From contig CM060680.1 in the NCBI GenBank assembly GCA_030686995.1, positions 79,164,616 to 79,228,615 on the forward strand: DNA of 64,000 bases. The letters are read 5' to 3'. Positions 34,719 through 45,900 of the stretch are shown in pieces. The DNA is from Artemisia argyi (Eukaryota > Streptophyta > Magnoliopsida > Asterales > Asteraceae). Positions within the stretch are counted from its first letter, which is position 1, and every line of letters starts with the position of its first letter. A model generated the notes under the pieces. The model searched no databases. It was not told the origin of the DNA and worked only from the letters and a program-made list of their open reading frames with translations. The position numbers and the translations under genes were made by a program.

Positions 34719-36323
34719 CATACACTCTTACTCTACCATCCAAAATAATACATCAAAGGGAGCTCGTTTCCTCCCTACACTTGAGCTTTTACATACTTTA
34801 CAATCAACTATTCTAATGACTCGAATTAAGATAATCAAAACACTTGGAGTACTTTTAAATATTAATGCACATATGGGGGTAATATATGATGTTCTTCCCC
34901 ATTACTCCATAACACAAGTACTTTACCCATGAGTCCCAATCGTCCCAAAACAATATGTACAATGATATGACTCGACTTAGCAACCATGTAATCAATTAGA
35001 CAACTAACAAAGGGTTTAAACAATTAACAATAATGCACTAAAGATGAGTGCATACAAGGAAGGCTAAGGCGATTTGGTTGCACATTTGGGGTGGATTGTA
35101 AACAAATTCTTCCTTTAAGTAAAATGCTTAAAGTTAGAAACGAAAAGATAGGCTCGGAGGGGTGTACTAGGGGTATCGTGTACTAAAAATGAGTACAACG
35201 CAAAGGTGTGGGAGAATTACTTGACCTATGAAGTCAATGTAATTATATTACAGGTGTAGAACAAGGGTTATCCTAATGCCTCTTATCATGTAGTAAATCC
35301 TAACTACACGAATGTAGTCTCACTAGCGGTCTCGGGATGCATCGCTATCACAAGTTCTAGAATCTAAATACTACCGGTACACTCATAAGCACCAACAATG
35401 AATGCTTTTTCCTAAAGATCTAAGGGCGAACCTCACATATTTGGGGTGGAAATTTTTGAGTGGTATGGTTTTTGTGCTAGTCATACAACTCCTATCCATG
35501 AGACGCTTATTAAGACTAAAGTTTCACTCCTACATGTTGCAAAAAATTTTAAATTTGGTGCTAAAATTGCCCTAACAAATATTTCTCTCAGTTTTATTAC
35601 ACATTCACTATTAAACAAAACAAAAACCAAGTGGAGTAATAGTTTCTAATATACCCTCCCTACACTTAAACCGAACATTGTCCCCAATGTTCTAGATAAA
35701 AGATGTAAAAGTAAATAAATAAGAATGAAAGAAACTAATACTCCCCTGATTCGTTCACCGTGGATAACGTGACAACATGGTTAAATCTACCTCCAAGAAG
35801 ATGAGCATTGAAAGCTTCCCTCCAGAAATATAAATCATCTTCTTGTCCTGTAATCAACAAACACAAAAACCCAAGCATCAAACCGAACAAAGATCACAAC
35901 TAGATGTAATTCCAGACTTAGAAATAGAAACAAGACAAAGCAACAAAAGGATAGAATACTTGTGGAATGAATTACAAATAGGAACTCATAAAACATATCC
36001 ACAATTATTGACACACAAACAAGATAAAATATATGCTAATCATGAATTGTGAAGTTTTCATGTTCGAATTTAGTTCTTTTTAACAAGATATAAATTTCCC
36101 TACACTTATCTTTTTGTAAAATACCTTTATATGCAATTAAGACGAGGTTAAAAACAAAATAAAGCATTTTCACAAATTATTCGAAACATAAAAATTAAAC
36201 AACTATGATTAAGCATATATGACACAAACAAACAAATAAAATAAAAACATCAAACAATTAAAAACATGGGTTGCCTCCCAAGAAGCGCTTGTTTTTGTTC
36301 GAGTCACGAGCCTGACTCTACCC
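34051..36323 (-). other. NA-3 3' non-coding region with repeated AAGTGTAGGGA
   Basis: About 2.3 kb downstream of the ORF with no supported reading frame. AAGTGTAGGGA (minus strand) recurs at about 34772, 35657, 36097 and 36350, besides the tract at 34039. A T/C tract at 34599-34718 is poly-A/G-like on the element's sense strand. GGTTGCCTCCCAAGAAGCGC (36269-36288, plus) is a motif I recall from other large plant retrotransposon derivatives. Confidence 0.7.
34599..34718. repeat. Long T/C homopolymer-like tract
   Basis: About 120 bp, mostly T with short C, A and G interruptions. Length in the assembly should be treated with caution. Confidence 0.9.
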
Positions 36324-37271
36324 TTATTTAATGGAAATAGGGGAGGTTCTCCCTACACTTAGGATTAAGTGTGGGTGAAAGTAGCGATACACACCCTTAG
36401 GGTGTGAATATGCCACGTGAGGTGAAGGGGGTGAGTGAATGGCTTCCTTCATCCTAAAACTACCCGGATAATATTGGTTGATGGGTGGGTCGGTTCCTCT
36501 TTTGTCTCCTAGAAATAAATCTAAGGATGGGAAGTTGTGTAAAGGTTGAGGTTCCGGTTCATCAACACTAGGAAATTCCCTAGAACTAGGAGTAAGGTTA
36601 TCACTACAAGTGTTCAAACCTATATCCTCAAGTGGTGCCTGGTCCAAGGGTTCTACCTCCATAGGAATTCCTAAAGTTTCTTCTACTTCTTCCGGGTAAG
36701 TCACGGGCGGTGTATATGCCTCAAATGATGGTAGGACTTGTGGGGTACTTAGTGGGCTTGGGTTTTCTACTATCTCTTCCATCACATCAATATCACCTAT
36801 GTGTTCATCTTGTATTATGGTAGTACCTAACCATGACATGCAACTAGGTGGCTCAACTCTAACCTCATGTGTGTCGTATGTTTTGGTGAAATCTATCCCG
36901 CTCATGCAACTAGGTAGTTCAACACTAACCATCTCATAATCTTGGTTTGATTCTAAGTTTATGTTCTTAGAAATTAGGCCATCTCGCTCACACGAATCCA
37001 CCAATTCGTTGAACTCATGGGTTATGGTTAGGAAGCTTCTCTCAAAATTCATCCAAAGGGTCTCACTAAAAGGAATTGATCCTAAAAATGATCGTCTAAT
37101 AGAAAACACACATGCATAAAATTCATCAAACCCATCTAACTTTACACCCATCTCCTCTTGTATATATGTAAGATCACTTAAAAATTCATTGGAACAATAG
37201 GAGGCAAATCTATCCGAGTAAACTAATTGTTCCTCTATAGTTAATGATCTAAATGGAATTTCATCCGCCAT
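36324..37271 (-). CDS. NA-3 private ORF, unknown acidic protein
   Basis: Intact ORF I do not recognise. I choose the ATG at 37271 (MADEIPFRSLTIEEQLVYS), which lies in a good context (CCATGG) about 150 bp after the primer site; an ATG at 37310 would add 13 residues. The product is about 315 aa and acidic. The N-terminal third is helical and aromatic-rich (FASYCSNEFLSDLTYIQEEM, FDEFYACVFSIRRSFLG). The middle has a near-duplicated VELPSCMSG / VEPPSCMSW motif. The C-terminal half is Pro/Glu/Ser-rich and probably disordered, ending in a His/Tyr/Pro-rich stretch. No gag zinc knuckle, protease, RT or transmembrane segment is visible. It occupies the gag position, so a highly diverged gag is the main alternative. 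An unbroken frame in a very young element suggests recent function. Confidence 0.7.
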   Translation of the reverse strand: MADEIPFRSLTIEEQLVYSDRFASYCSNEFLSDLTYIQEEMGVKLDGFDEFYACVFSIRRSFLGSIPFSETLWMNFERSFLTITHEFNELVDSCERDGLISKNINLESNQDYEMVSVELPSCMSGIDFTKTYDTHEVRVEPPSCMSWLGTTIIQDEHIGDIDVMEEIVENPSPLSTPQVLPSFEAYTPPVTYPEEVEETLGIPMEVEPLDQAPLEDIGLNTCSDNLTPSSREFPSVDEPEPQPLHNFPSLDLFLGDKRGTDPPINQYYPGSFRMKEAIHSPPSPHVAYSHPKGVYRYFHPHLILSVGRTSPISIK

Positions 37272-37424
37272 GGAGACAAATGAAAATGGTTTCACAAACA
37301 AAGGGTACAAAGAAAAAGATAGACTACAAGAAAGCTAATAAAAAAAGAAAATAAAAATCTCACTAAAAAGGAATCTAATGAGTAGACCTAATAAAAATCA
37401 AATTCAACCTAAACAATAACTATT

Positions 37425-37442
37425 CCCCGGGCTGCGGCGCCA
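37425..37442 (-). other. NA-3 primer binding site (tRNA-Asp-like)
   Basis: The minus strand reads TGGCGCCGCAGCCCGGGG, six bases after the LTR end. The first eight bases equal those of the Gypsy-B site; the rest is diverged. Confidence 0.7.
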
Positions 37443-37528
37443 AAAACTTGATGCGTGGGAATTGCACCAGGCTTTACCTCTCAAGGGATCTTGAGAAGCT
37501 TACAACCCCCACCAGGCAGTGTACCTGA

Positions 37529-37556
37529 TCGTTGTAGTATAGTATAGTGACAAGTA
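37529..37556 (+). other. tRNA-Asp 5'-half-like segment in NA-3 U5
   Basis: TCGTTGTAGTATAGT matches bases 2-16 of plant tRNA-Asp(GUC) as I recall it. After a duplicated ATAGT, further matching resumes (G, two mismatches, AAGTA). The sense strand of NA-3 therefore carries its complement. Also in the 3' LTR at 32533-32560. It is not a tRNA gene: no anticodon arm or 3' half follows. Confidence 0.6.
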
Positions 37557-38460
37557 CCGGGGGATTGATCGTTCAGCTAGGAATAGTGTCGTTAGGATTG
37601 AAATTAATCTAAATAGGTCTAAAGGTGAAGGATGATTCTTTTTGTATTTTTATATTTTATGAAAAGCAAGTAAAAATCTCGGGTTTTAGGAGAGTGGGCG
37701 GAATTAGTTGCTAATCAACTAACCCAAAAGCTACTAATTAAACTAATTAACAAGAAAACTAAACTAAGGTTCTACAAGATAAGTGAAGCATGTCTACCCA
37801 TGATATGTTACTCCTTGCTAGCTATCCAATCCTACCTATTGAATTGTAACCTTGTTTTAATTGACGGGTTGTATTCCTTAATACCATTCATGGGGTGGCA
37901 TACATAACTCCCCAATTCTATGAGCTCTTATCTCCTCCTACACCATGCCCAGCACAACTATAGGGATTGTAAACAGTGGCTCATGCATTAAATACAACCA
38001 ATAAAGACCTAGTACGCCTCGGTTCATGTTTCTTAAGACGTTCAAGCATGTTACCATTTGGAGATCTGCCAGTTTTCTTAAGCCTAACATATAAATCATT
38101 CAATCAAAACAAGAATCAATAGGAAACAAGGATTATAAACTAAACCAATTAGATCTATCGAAGTGTCACGCCCTAATTGATGAAGATAGACACAAATATC
38201 ACAAAGGAATCAATAAGATCTAATCAATTATATACAAGTTTCACACAATCATAAGTAGACACAAGGTGAATTAACAAAACATAATCAAAGAAGGACAATC
38301 AACAAGAATAATGAAAGACATAGTTGAGATAGAATCATCAAACCAATACATGATGTTTATGAAATGATTGAAACCCTCTAAGTTACTGGAAAAACACCCA
38401 CCTAAACCCAGGAATCGACTTTAGGGTTTAGGGCTTACAAAAAGTGAAGTTATGAAGTTA

Positions 38461-38469
38461 TATTTATAG
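38461..38469 (-). promoter_or_regulatory. NA-3 LTR TATA box
   Basis: The minus strand reads CTATAAATA, about 20-25 bp downstream of the palindrome array. The copy in the 3' LTR is at 33465-33473. Confidence 0.65.
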
Positions 38470-38491
38470 GCATGTTTTCTGTCGGCCCTTC

Positions 38492-38824
38492 GTGACGGCG
38501 TCAGCCCATACTCTTGACGCCGTCAAGACCACTTTTTCACCAAATTGTAGATCTCTTCGTCCTCTTCGCGTGGGCTTTTGAATCACCTAAATCCGAGTTC
38601 GTATGCAAAAGTTATGACCAAAACAATATCAGCTACTCCGCGCGCAAGTTTTGACAAGTTTACACGTGACGGCCTGGTGACGGCCTTGGTGACGCCGTCA
38701 CCAACTACGGATTTTTATTCTTGGTACTTTTGACGCCGTCAGGATGACTTTTGACGCCGTCATCAACTACGGTATTTTATTCTTGATGTCTGACGCCGTC
38801 AGGGTGTAACTCTTGACGCCGTCA
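38492..38824. promoter_or_regulatory. NA-3 U3 array of TGACGCCGTCA palindromes
   Basis: Six exact copies of the 11-bp palindrome TGACGCCGTCA, plus a near copy (GTGACGGCGTCAG), GTGACGGCC pairs and an ACACGTGAC G-box-like site, all within about 330 bp upstream of the TATA box. Each copy joins two TGACG half-sites, the core bound by plant TGA-type bZIP factors. Binding is inferred from the motif. Confidence 0.6.
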
Positions 38825-39035
38825 CCTAGTGTTTCCAGCATGGAAAATTGATACTTTGCCGTTTTCTTCACTTTTATGCTCCAAAAACGTCCAAAATGGC
38901 TTCTTTTCCAGAATTCACTCTCCAAGTACCTAAAATCACAAAAGGAACGATTTAGGGCAATATTTGATCAAATAAAGTCGGATTCGGGCTTAAATGACCC
39001 CCTAAAAACGGATCATTTTTCGCCTCATCATTCTC

Positions 39036-40850
39036 CTTGAGAAGTTATTGAACAAAGATCCTTCTCCCATTCCTGTTCTACCTCCACAAATTCATAAGGC
39101 GGAAGTCAAATATGTTGAGAAAAATGATGATTTCCCCGAGGTCGAACTTAAGGACCTGCCTCCTCATCTAGAATATGCATTCTTGGAAGGTAACGATAAG
39201 TTACCAGTCATTATTGCAAAAGACTTAAAGGATAAGGAGAAAACCGCGCTGCTTAAGGTTTTAAAGTCCCACAAGCAAGCAATTGCTTGGAAGCTCTCAG
39301 ACATAAAGGGTATTAACCCGGATTTTTGTACACACAAAATCCTAATGGAAGAGGACTTTAAACCTGCCGTGCAGCATCAAAGAAGGGTAAATCCAAAAAT
39401 CCACGAAGTTATTAAGGCAGAAGTTATCAAACTTCTTGATGCGGGATTGATTTACCCTATATCAGATAGTCCTTGGGTTAGCCCAATACATTGTGTTCCA
39501 AAGAAGGGTGGCATCACAGTTATCACAAATGAGGATAACGAGTTGATACCAACTCGTTTGGTTACAGGGTGGCGAGTATGTATCGATTACAGAAAGCTTA
39601 ACGAAGCCACCCGCAAAGACCATTTTCCTCTGCCCTTTATGGATCAAATGCTCGAGAGACTAGCGGGGAATGAGTATTATTGTTTCCTCGACGGCTTCCC
39701 GGGTTACTTCCAGATTCCCATTGATCCACAGGATCAATATAAGACTACCTTCACATGCCCTTACGGAACATTTGCCTATTGTCGCATGCCTTTTGGGTTA
39801 TGCAATGCTCCGGGCACTTTCCAGAGGTGCATGATGGCTATTTTCCATGACATGATCGGGAAAACCATGGAGGTATTCATGGATGACTTCTCAGTCATCG
39901 GGAATTCTTTCGACTAATTCCTCTCCCATTTAGAAAAAATGCTTCAACGTTGTGAAAACACTAATCTTTGTCTAAACTGGGAGAAGAGCCATTTTATTGT
40001 TAAAGAGGGCATTGTCCTCGGCCTTAAAATTTCAAAAAATGGGATTGAGGTCGATAAGGCTAAAATTGATGTTATTGCTAAATTGCCTCATCCCACCACT
40101 GTTAATGGAATAAGGAGTTTCCTCGGCCATGCCGGGTTCTATCGGAGATTCATACAGGATTTCTCCAAAATAGCCCGGCCCATGACTCATCTTCTTGAAA
40201 AGGATGCTCCTTTCATCTTTTCCCCCGAGTGCATCGAAGCTTTTTCTACTTTAAAGAAAAAACTCACCGAAGCACCAATCCTTGTTGCCCCCGACTGGGA
40301 CTTACCCTTTGAACTTATGTGCGATGCTAGCGATTTCGCTATTGGTGCAGTTCTGGGGCAACGCAAAACCAAACATTTCCAGCCAATACACTACGCAAGT
40401 AAGACCATGAATGAAGCTCAAACACACTATACCACCATAGAAAAAGAATTATTAGCTGTGGTATATGCCTTTGAAAAATTTCGGTCTTACTTAATCTTAA
40501 CCAAAAGCGTGGTGTATACGGACCATTCGGCTTTGAAATACCTGTTCACTAAACAGGACGCAAAGCCAAGACTGCTCCGTTGGGTCCTGCTCCTTCAGGA
40601 ATTCGATATTCTCATAAGAGATAAAAAAGGAGCAGAGAACCTTGCAGCTGATCACTTGTCCCGGTTAGAAAATCCTCATCAGGATATTCTCGAGAGAAAA
40701 GAAATTAATGAAACTTTTCCTCTGGAGTCTCTAAATCTAGTCTCTACTCGGGCTGATGCCACTACCCCATGGTTTGCCGACTTTGCAATATCATGCTGGA
40801 AATTTCGTTGTGAAAGGGATGTCATCCCAACAGAAAAGAAAATTCTTTAA
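39036..40850 (+). pseudogene. Gypsy-B reverse transcriptase and RNase H
   Basis: The frame resumes after NA-3 with LLEKLLNKDPSP. RT motifs are [58 protein letters not shown] and the active-site FMDD box (39876-39887). A TAA at 39915-39917 interrupts one frame that continues at 39918. RNase H starts near 40310 ([15 protein letters not shown]) with [17 protein letters not shown] and [11 protein letters not shown], then DHLSRLENP. The frame is lost near 40800 by a one-base shift into the integrase frame. In the segment LDGFPGYFQIP, Gypsy-A has [11 protein letters not shown]. Confidence 0.88.
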
Positions 40851-42029
40851 AGATGTAAAACATTACTTCTGGGACGACCCTTACTTGTTCAAAATATGTG
40901 CGGATCAAGTCATCCGACGGTGTGTCCATGGCCAAGAAGCCATGGAAATTCTTAAAGCTTGTTATAACCCAAACTACACCGCCAAAAAGGTGTTTGATTC
41001 AGGATTCTTTTGGCCTACGATCTATAAAGACGCCCATGAACTTATCAAAACTTGTCAGGCTTGCCAGTGTCACGGGAATATTTCTAAAAAGAATGAGATG
41101 CCGCAAAACGCCATCCAAGTCTGTGAAATATTTCATATGTGTGGCATTGATTTTATGGGGCCATTCCCGTCTTCACGAGGGAATAAATACATACTCGTGG
41201 CTGTCGACTATCTGTCAAAATGGGTTGAAGCAAAAGCTTTACCCACCAATGATGCCCGAGTAGTCGTTAAATTTTTAAAGTCTCTCTTTGCTAGATTCGG
41301 GACTCCTCGTGCCATTATCAGTAATCGTGGCACTCACTTCTGCAATGAACAATTTTCAAGAGTGATGCTGAAATATGGTGTAACTCACCGTCTTTCAACA
41401 GCATATAACCCCCAAACAAGTGGGCAGGTGGATGTCTCAAATCGGGGTATTAAGAGAATTCTGGAGAGGACGGTTGGTGAAAACCGTGCCTCTTGGTCGG
41501 ATAAGCTGGACGATGCATTATGGGCTTTCCGCACTGCTTACAAAACACCCATCGGGTGTACTCCATATAAGCTAGTGTACGGGAAAGCATGTCATCTTCC
41601 GATCGAATTAGAACATAAGGCCTATTGGGCCTTAAAACATGCAAATTTCGACCTTCAGACAGCGGGTGATCACCGTAAAGTTCAACTAAACGAACTAAAT
41701 GAATTACGTGATCAAGCTTACGAAAATTCTTTATCTATAAAGAAAAGACTAAGAAGATACATGACTCTAAAATTAAGAACCGCGTTTTCAACGTTGGTGA
41801 CAGAGTTCTTCTTTTCAATTCAAGATTAAAAATTTTCTCGGGTAAACTAAAAACCCGTTGGTCTGGACCATTTACTATAGCAAAAGTATACCCATATGGA
41901 ACTGTTGAGTTATTGCAACCTGACGGTCCCAACTTTAAAGTAAATGGTCATCGGTTAAAACACTATTTTGGAGGGGACATACAACCAATGGTTGTGCCGG
42001 ATCTCCAAACTTTCCCCATGGACCAATAA
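40756..42029 (+). pseudogene. Gypsy-B integrase, catalytically altered
   Basis: Integrase in the frame after RNase H. The N-terminal zinc-binding region is damaged: eight residues containing the His pair (SPTRGHH segment in Gypsy-A) are missing after ILKAC, while CQACQ remains. In the core, the first Asp is kept (GIDFMGPF), the second is Asn (IISNRGTHF; Gypsy-A has IISDRGTHF) and the Glu is Asp (SGQVDVSN; Gypsy-A SGQVEVSN). A frameshift near 41740 moves the C-terminal part ([25 protein letters not shown]) to another frame, ending at a stop near 42029. It would not be expected to integrate DNA. Confidence 0.88.
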
Positions 42030-42030
42030 A

Positions 42031-42225
42031 TTCGGGGTCGAGTCAAGCTAGCGACTCGGTAAACAAAAACAGTAGCTTCCCCAAGGACAATTTAATTCGG
42101 GGTCGAGTCAAGCTAGCGACTCGGTAAACAAAAACAGTAGCTTCCTCATGGACAATTCAATTCGAGGTCGAGTCAAGCTAGCGACTCGGTAATCAAAAAC
42201 AGTAGCAATATGGGTTTTCACCCAT
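42031..42225 (+). repeat. Three 65-bp tandem repeats after Gypsy-B integrase
   Basis: Units start at 42031, 42096 and 42161. Each contains CGAGTC-AAGCTAGC-GACTCG, a hairpin with 6-bp arms. Gypsy-A has one copy at about 49025-49060, so the array expanded in this lineage. Confidence 0.9.
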
Positions 42226-42986
42226 ATTTCTGTCTTCTTACCCCTTTCTACCACCCTAGTGTGGGGGAGATGAACCACATGTTGTACATATGTATATATT
42301 TTTTCAAAAAAAAAAGTGCGTTTGTTTGTAAATAGACTAAAACAAAAGGTTAATAGTATTTCCTTCTTACGTTCTAAGTCTTGGTGGGACACCAAGTACT
42401 TTGAATATTGAGGGCAATATTCAGTTCTAAGTATGGGGGAGAGTTCTCACGAATTGAAAACACATGTTCCATCAAGAACCCCCATTTGATCAAAATTTAA
42501 AGTTTTTTCACACGTAGAAATGCAAATAATGGTTATCAGTCCACCATGTCTAACCCACAAAACGATTGGCTAATCCAGGAGCAAACGGCTCTTGGTAAAG
42601 ACATCTCAAATCCGTTGATGGCTTGCAATTTGCCCAAAATTGTATGGTTCCTCAACTCCCCATATCCCATAAAGCGAATGAGTTGGCTAGCCCGCAAGAT
42701 TATGGCTTGTGATAAAGGCAGTGGAAAAACCATAATTGGTAATCAGCTCATCAAGATGTTGACTATTCCATCAAGAGTTGGCTAGTCCAGAAGCAAACGG
42801 CTTTTGGTAAAGACAAATCAAATCCGTTGACAGCTGGTGGTTTGCTCAAAATCACACGGTTATCAGGTGTGCCACAGTTCTTACATCTGGCTACTCCAGA
42901 AGTGATGGCTTTTAGTAAAGAGTAAAAATCCATTAAAATTTTCTCAAAATATTGCTAGGGACTAGCAATAGTTTAGTGTGGGGGAT
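42226..42986 (+). other. Gypsy-B 3' region with repeated purine tracts
   Basis: No supported ORF. About four degenerate units of ~107 bp (anchor GGCTANTCCAGNAGCAAACGG, near 42568, 42685, 42780 and 42889) are present; related sequence is in Gypsy-A (48230-48650). AGTGTGGGGGA-type tracts occur at 42258-42268, 42429-42443 and 42975-42986; the last adjoins the LTR and is the probable working polypurine tract. Confidence 0.75.
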
Positions 42987-45900
42987 TGATGAGTGTCTAA
43001 ATACTCATCATTTTATACCAATCTGAACTGCCAAAACATACAAAAACACTCAAATATGCATCAAAATACTGAAAATATCTTAGAAGTGTGTTTTATATGT
43101 TTCAAATGCAAAAGAATCAAAAACAGATAAAAAACGTACAAAGTTTGCATAATTGGCAGTTTCAGTCCCTCAAGTTTCAAAAGTTGTCAAAACTAGTCCC
43201 TGGTAAATCAAAACATGAAAAATATCATCAAAGGTCCTTAGGGATTCATAAGTTGTCAAGTTTAGTCCTTTAAAGTTAAAAAATTGCAAAATGACAACTT
43301 TAGTCCTTCAAATTTCAAAAATGTCAAATATAGTCCTTAAGGTTTTGAAAATGGAAAAATATGAAAAATAAGCCTTGAACTATTCTTAAATGACAAAATT
43401 GGTCCTTATGATAACTTTTGGGAAATCACAACTTAAACCCTTCAAAATTCAGAAAATTACAGTTTGGTCCCTGGAGTTTGAGAAATTGGCAGAAAAGGTC
43501 CCTGGATATTAAAAATGAAAATATTAGATCTTTGGTCCTTGGGTTATTCATATATGGCATAATTGATCCTTTTAACTACTTTGAAAAAATTGCAAAATCA
43601 GTCCTTCAATTATGTCTAAATTACAAAATTGGTCCTTGTTTAATACCATATACCAACCGGACCCTTTATTATTAACCCAAAAATAAAACCTAATCCAAAT
43701 CCAAACACAACATAATCCAGCCCACCCCCTAGGCCCAAAATAAGCTCAGCCCACGCACCCCTTTATTATTTAGAACGGGCGTTGACCCGTTTGACCCTCC
43801 CAATACCGCCAAACAACCTCCACTGTTCATCTCCTCCCTCACCACTGTAAACCAGAAACCATGGTGGTTTTCCACACCCTCACCACTCTTCCACCTCATC
43901 CCCTACTCTCCCCTCACCACCTTTCCACCTCACAACCAAACCACATCAACAATAAATGCTATTCTCACCAATTTTCCCTCCAAACCATCCTTGACCTCTG
44001 TTTTCTTCCATATCACCCCAACTTGTCCTAAAACCATCTCATTTGTCCCCTGATACCTCCACAACCTTCCAATAATCTTTAATTGCTCAACTTTGGCCCC
44101 AAGTAAACGTGGAGACTTTTGGCGCCAAAATCAGTTTAAACGGCTAGGATCAATTCAGAGCTATGGAAGGTCAAGATTCAAAGTGGGATATGCTCAGAGA
44201 CTCACAAGGAACCCTAATTTGAGCCTATAAAAGGAAGAGAAGCAGAAGAGAAAGATATCTAGTTTATTTTCAATAATTGTATGTCGAATGTACTAGTTTT
44301 CTAATTCCAGTGTAAAATTAAGCTTTCAAGTACCTTGTTTAGTGTTTTTCAGTGTATTGTGAAACCTTTTAAGTAATAAATTTCAAGTTTGTATCTTTAT
44401 CTCAGTTTATGAAAGTTTCATTTTATATCAAAAATCTCAATCATGTCTAATATTGTTTGTAGTGGATGATAAGGACTAATCAGATCATATAAGCTCCTAA
44501 TAAGCTCAATAAAGCTTTTAGTAACTTACAAATCAGTATAAGTTAAAAAAATTCCACAAATATAAAATCGGTCAACAAAAGTCAACTATGGGAATTGGTT
44601 TTGATTTCTGGGATTCAGAGTGATTTGGAAGCAAAGGAGCTGTGGATTATGGGTTAGAACTCCAAGGGGAGTGTTAGGATTGGTTCTTGTGGTTCTGGTT
44701 CTTGTTTTGCTTGGCTTGGATGGCATAAAGTAAGCTCATATTCCCATTTCCATCTTTCTGTTATAGCTTGACTGATTTTATTGCTTAATTAGTTTGATTG
44801 TGTTTATTTAGTGTTATTTAGGTATTCTGTAACTTGTAATATTGCACTTATTCATCAGAGTTTGTAGTTGCTTAAATCCATAGTTTCACAGTCAATATAG
44901 CTTAGGTGTTTGTCTTGTGCATTTATAGTTTCTATCTGTTTCTGAGTGCTTAAATTAGTGTAATTGATCATAATATGTAGTTGTGGATCAGATTATTAGA
45001 CCCTAGTATCCATTTGATTAGAAAACACAAAACAGTCTTGCTAAAAGGGGTGTTTGGATTTAGTTATTACACTGTGCTATTGAGGTTTTTGCTTGTTAGC
45101 TTTGATTGAAAACTCTTTCTCAGTACCAAACTAGTTCAAATAAACCTTAACAATTAGTATCATAGAGTAAAATAGTCAAAATCAACTTGAAATACCCTCA
45201 ACAGTTAACTGTTGAGGTTTTGGGATCTCAAATCTCTCACATCAGTTTAATATTGGAAGTTTATGCTTCAAATAGCTTTCTTATAGCTTAAATACATGAT
45301 CTCAGTTCAGTAATAAGCATCAAAGTTGGATAAAGTCAAAGATCAAAGTTTTCATTGCAAAGTCAAAAGTTGCTCATCAGAATTTTCTAAAACTTGATTT
45401 TTCTTGAATTTTGTGTAGTGAGTTAGGACTTGAAACTTGTTGGGTAGTTAGTCTAGCAGCTTAACTTAAGATTTGAATAATTGTTACATTTTTTTGAATT
45501 TTATTGTGGATCCCACAAAGCTTGAAACACACCTGCGGGGAAGGAAACCTCCCCTGCACCAGCAGACCACCACAACACCACCACCTTTGGTGGCTGTTGT
45601 AGGCCAACTCAGTGGGTCCCAGTGGCTCATCTTTGGTTGTCTCAACCCCCCTCCTACCAGGGATCGTAGATTGACCATTTGTCTGACCTAGGAACTTGTG
45701 GACCCCACCTTAATTAGACATTGAAGTCTGTCCTATTTCTGTCTCAGTCACCCTATAAGTAGTTGCTTATTGTGACTTATTAGCTTATTACATGAGCTTC
45801 TCTCATCAAATCTAGTTTAAATAAGTCAAAACAACTTAGGTGAACCTGACTTAACCAGTGTGGACCCCACACAACTCCATTTTAGCTTTTTTCTTTGTGT

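Larger units (their letters stand above)
32453..39030 (-). mobile_element. NA-3: very young pol-less LTR element with a private ORF
   Basis: Two 1582-bp LTRs (32453-34034 and 37449-39030) differ at only about four positions by eye and are flanked by TTCTC (32448-32452 and 39031-39035). A tRNA-Asp-like primer site adjoins the right LTR and a purine tract adjoins the left LTR on the minus strand, so the element reads leftwards. The interior (34035-37448) has no gag or pol but has one intact ORF. It interrupts Gypsy-B; removing it restores the Gypsy-B frame. Confidence 0.95.
37449..39030 (-). repeat. NA-3 5' LTR
   Basis: Promoter-bearing LTR. In transcription order from 39030: the U3 array of TGACGCCGTCA palindromes (38824 to 38492), the TATA box CTATAAATA (38469-38461), R/U5, then the tRNA-Asp-like segment at about 37556-37529, roughly 80 bp before the LTR end. 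Confidence 0.95.
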
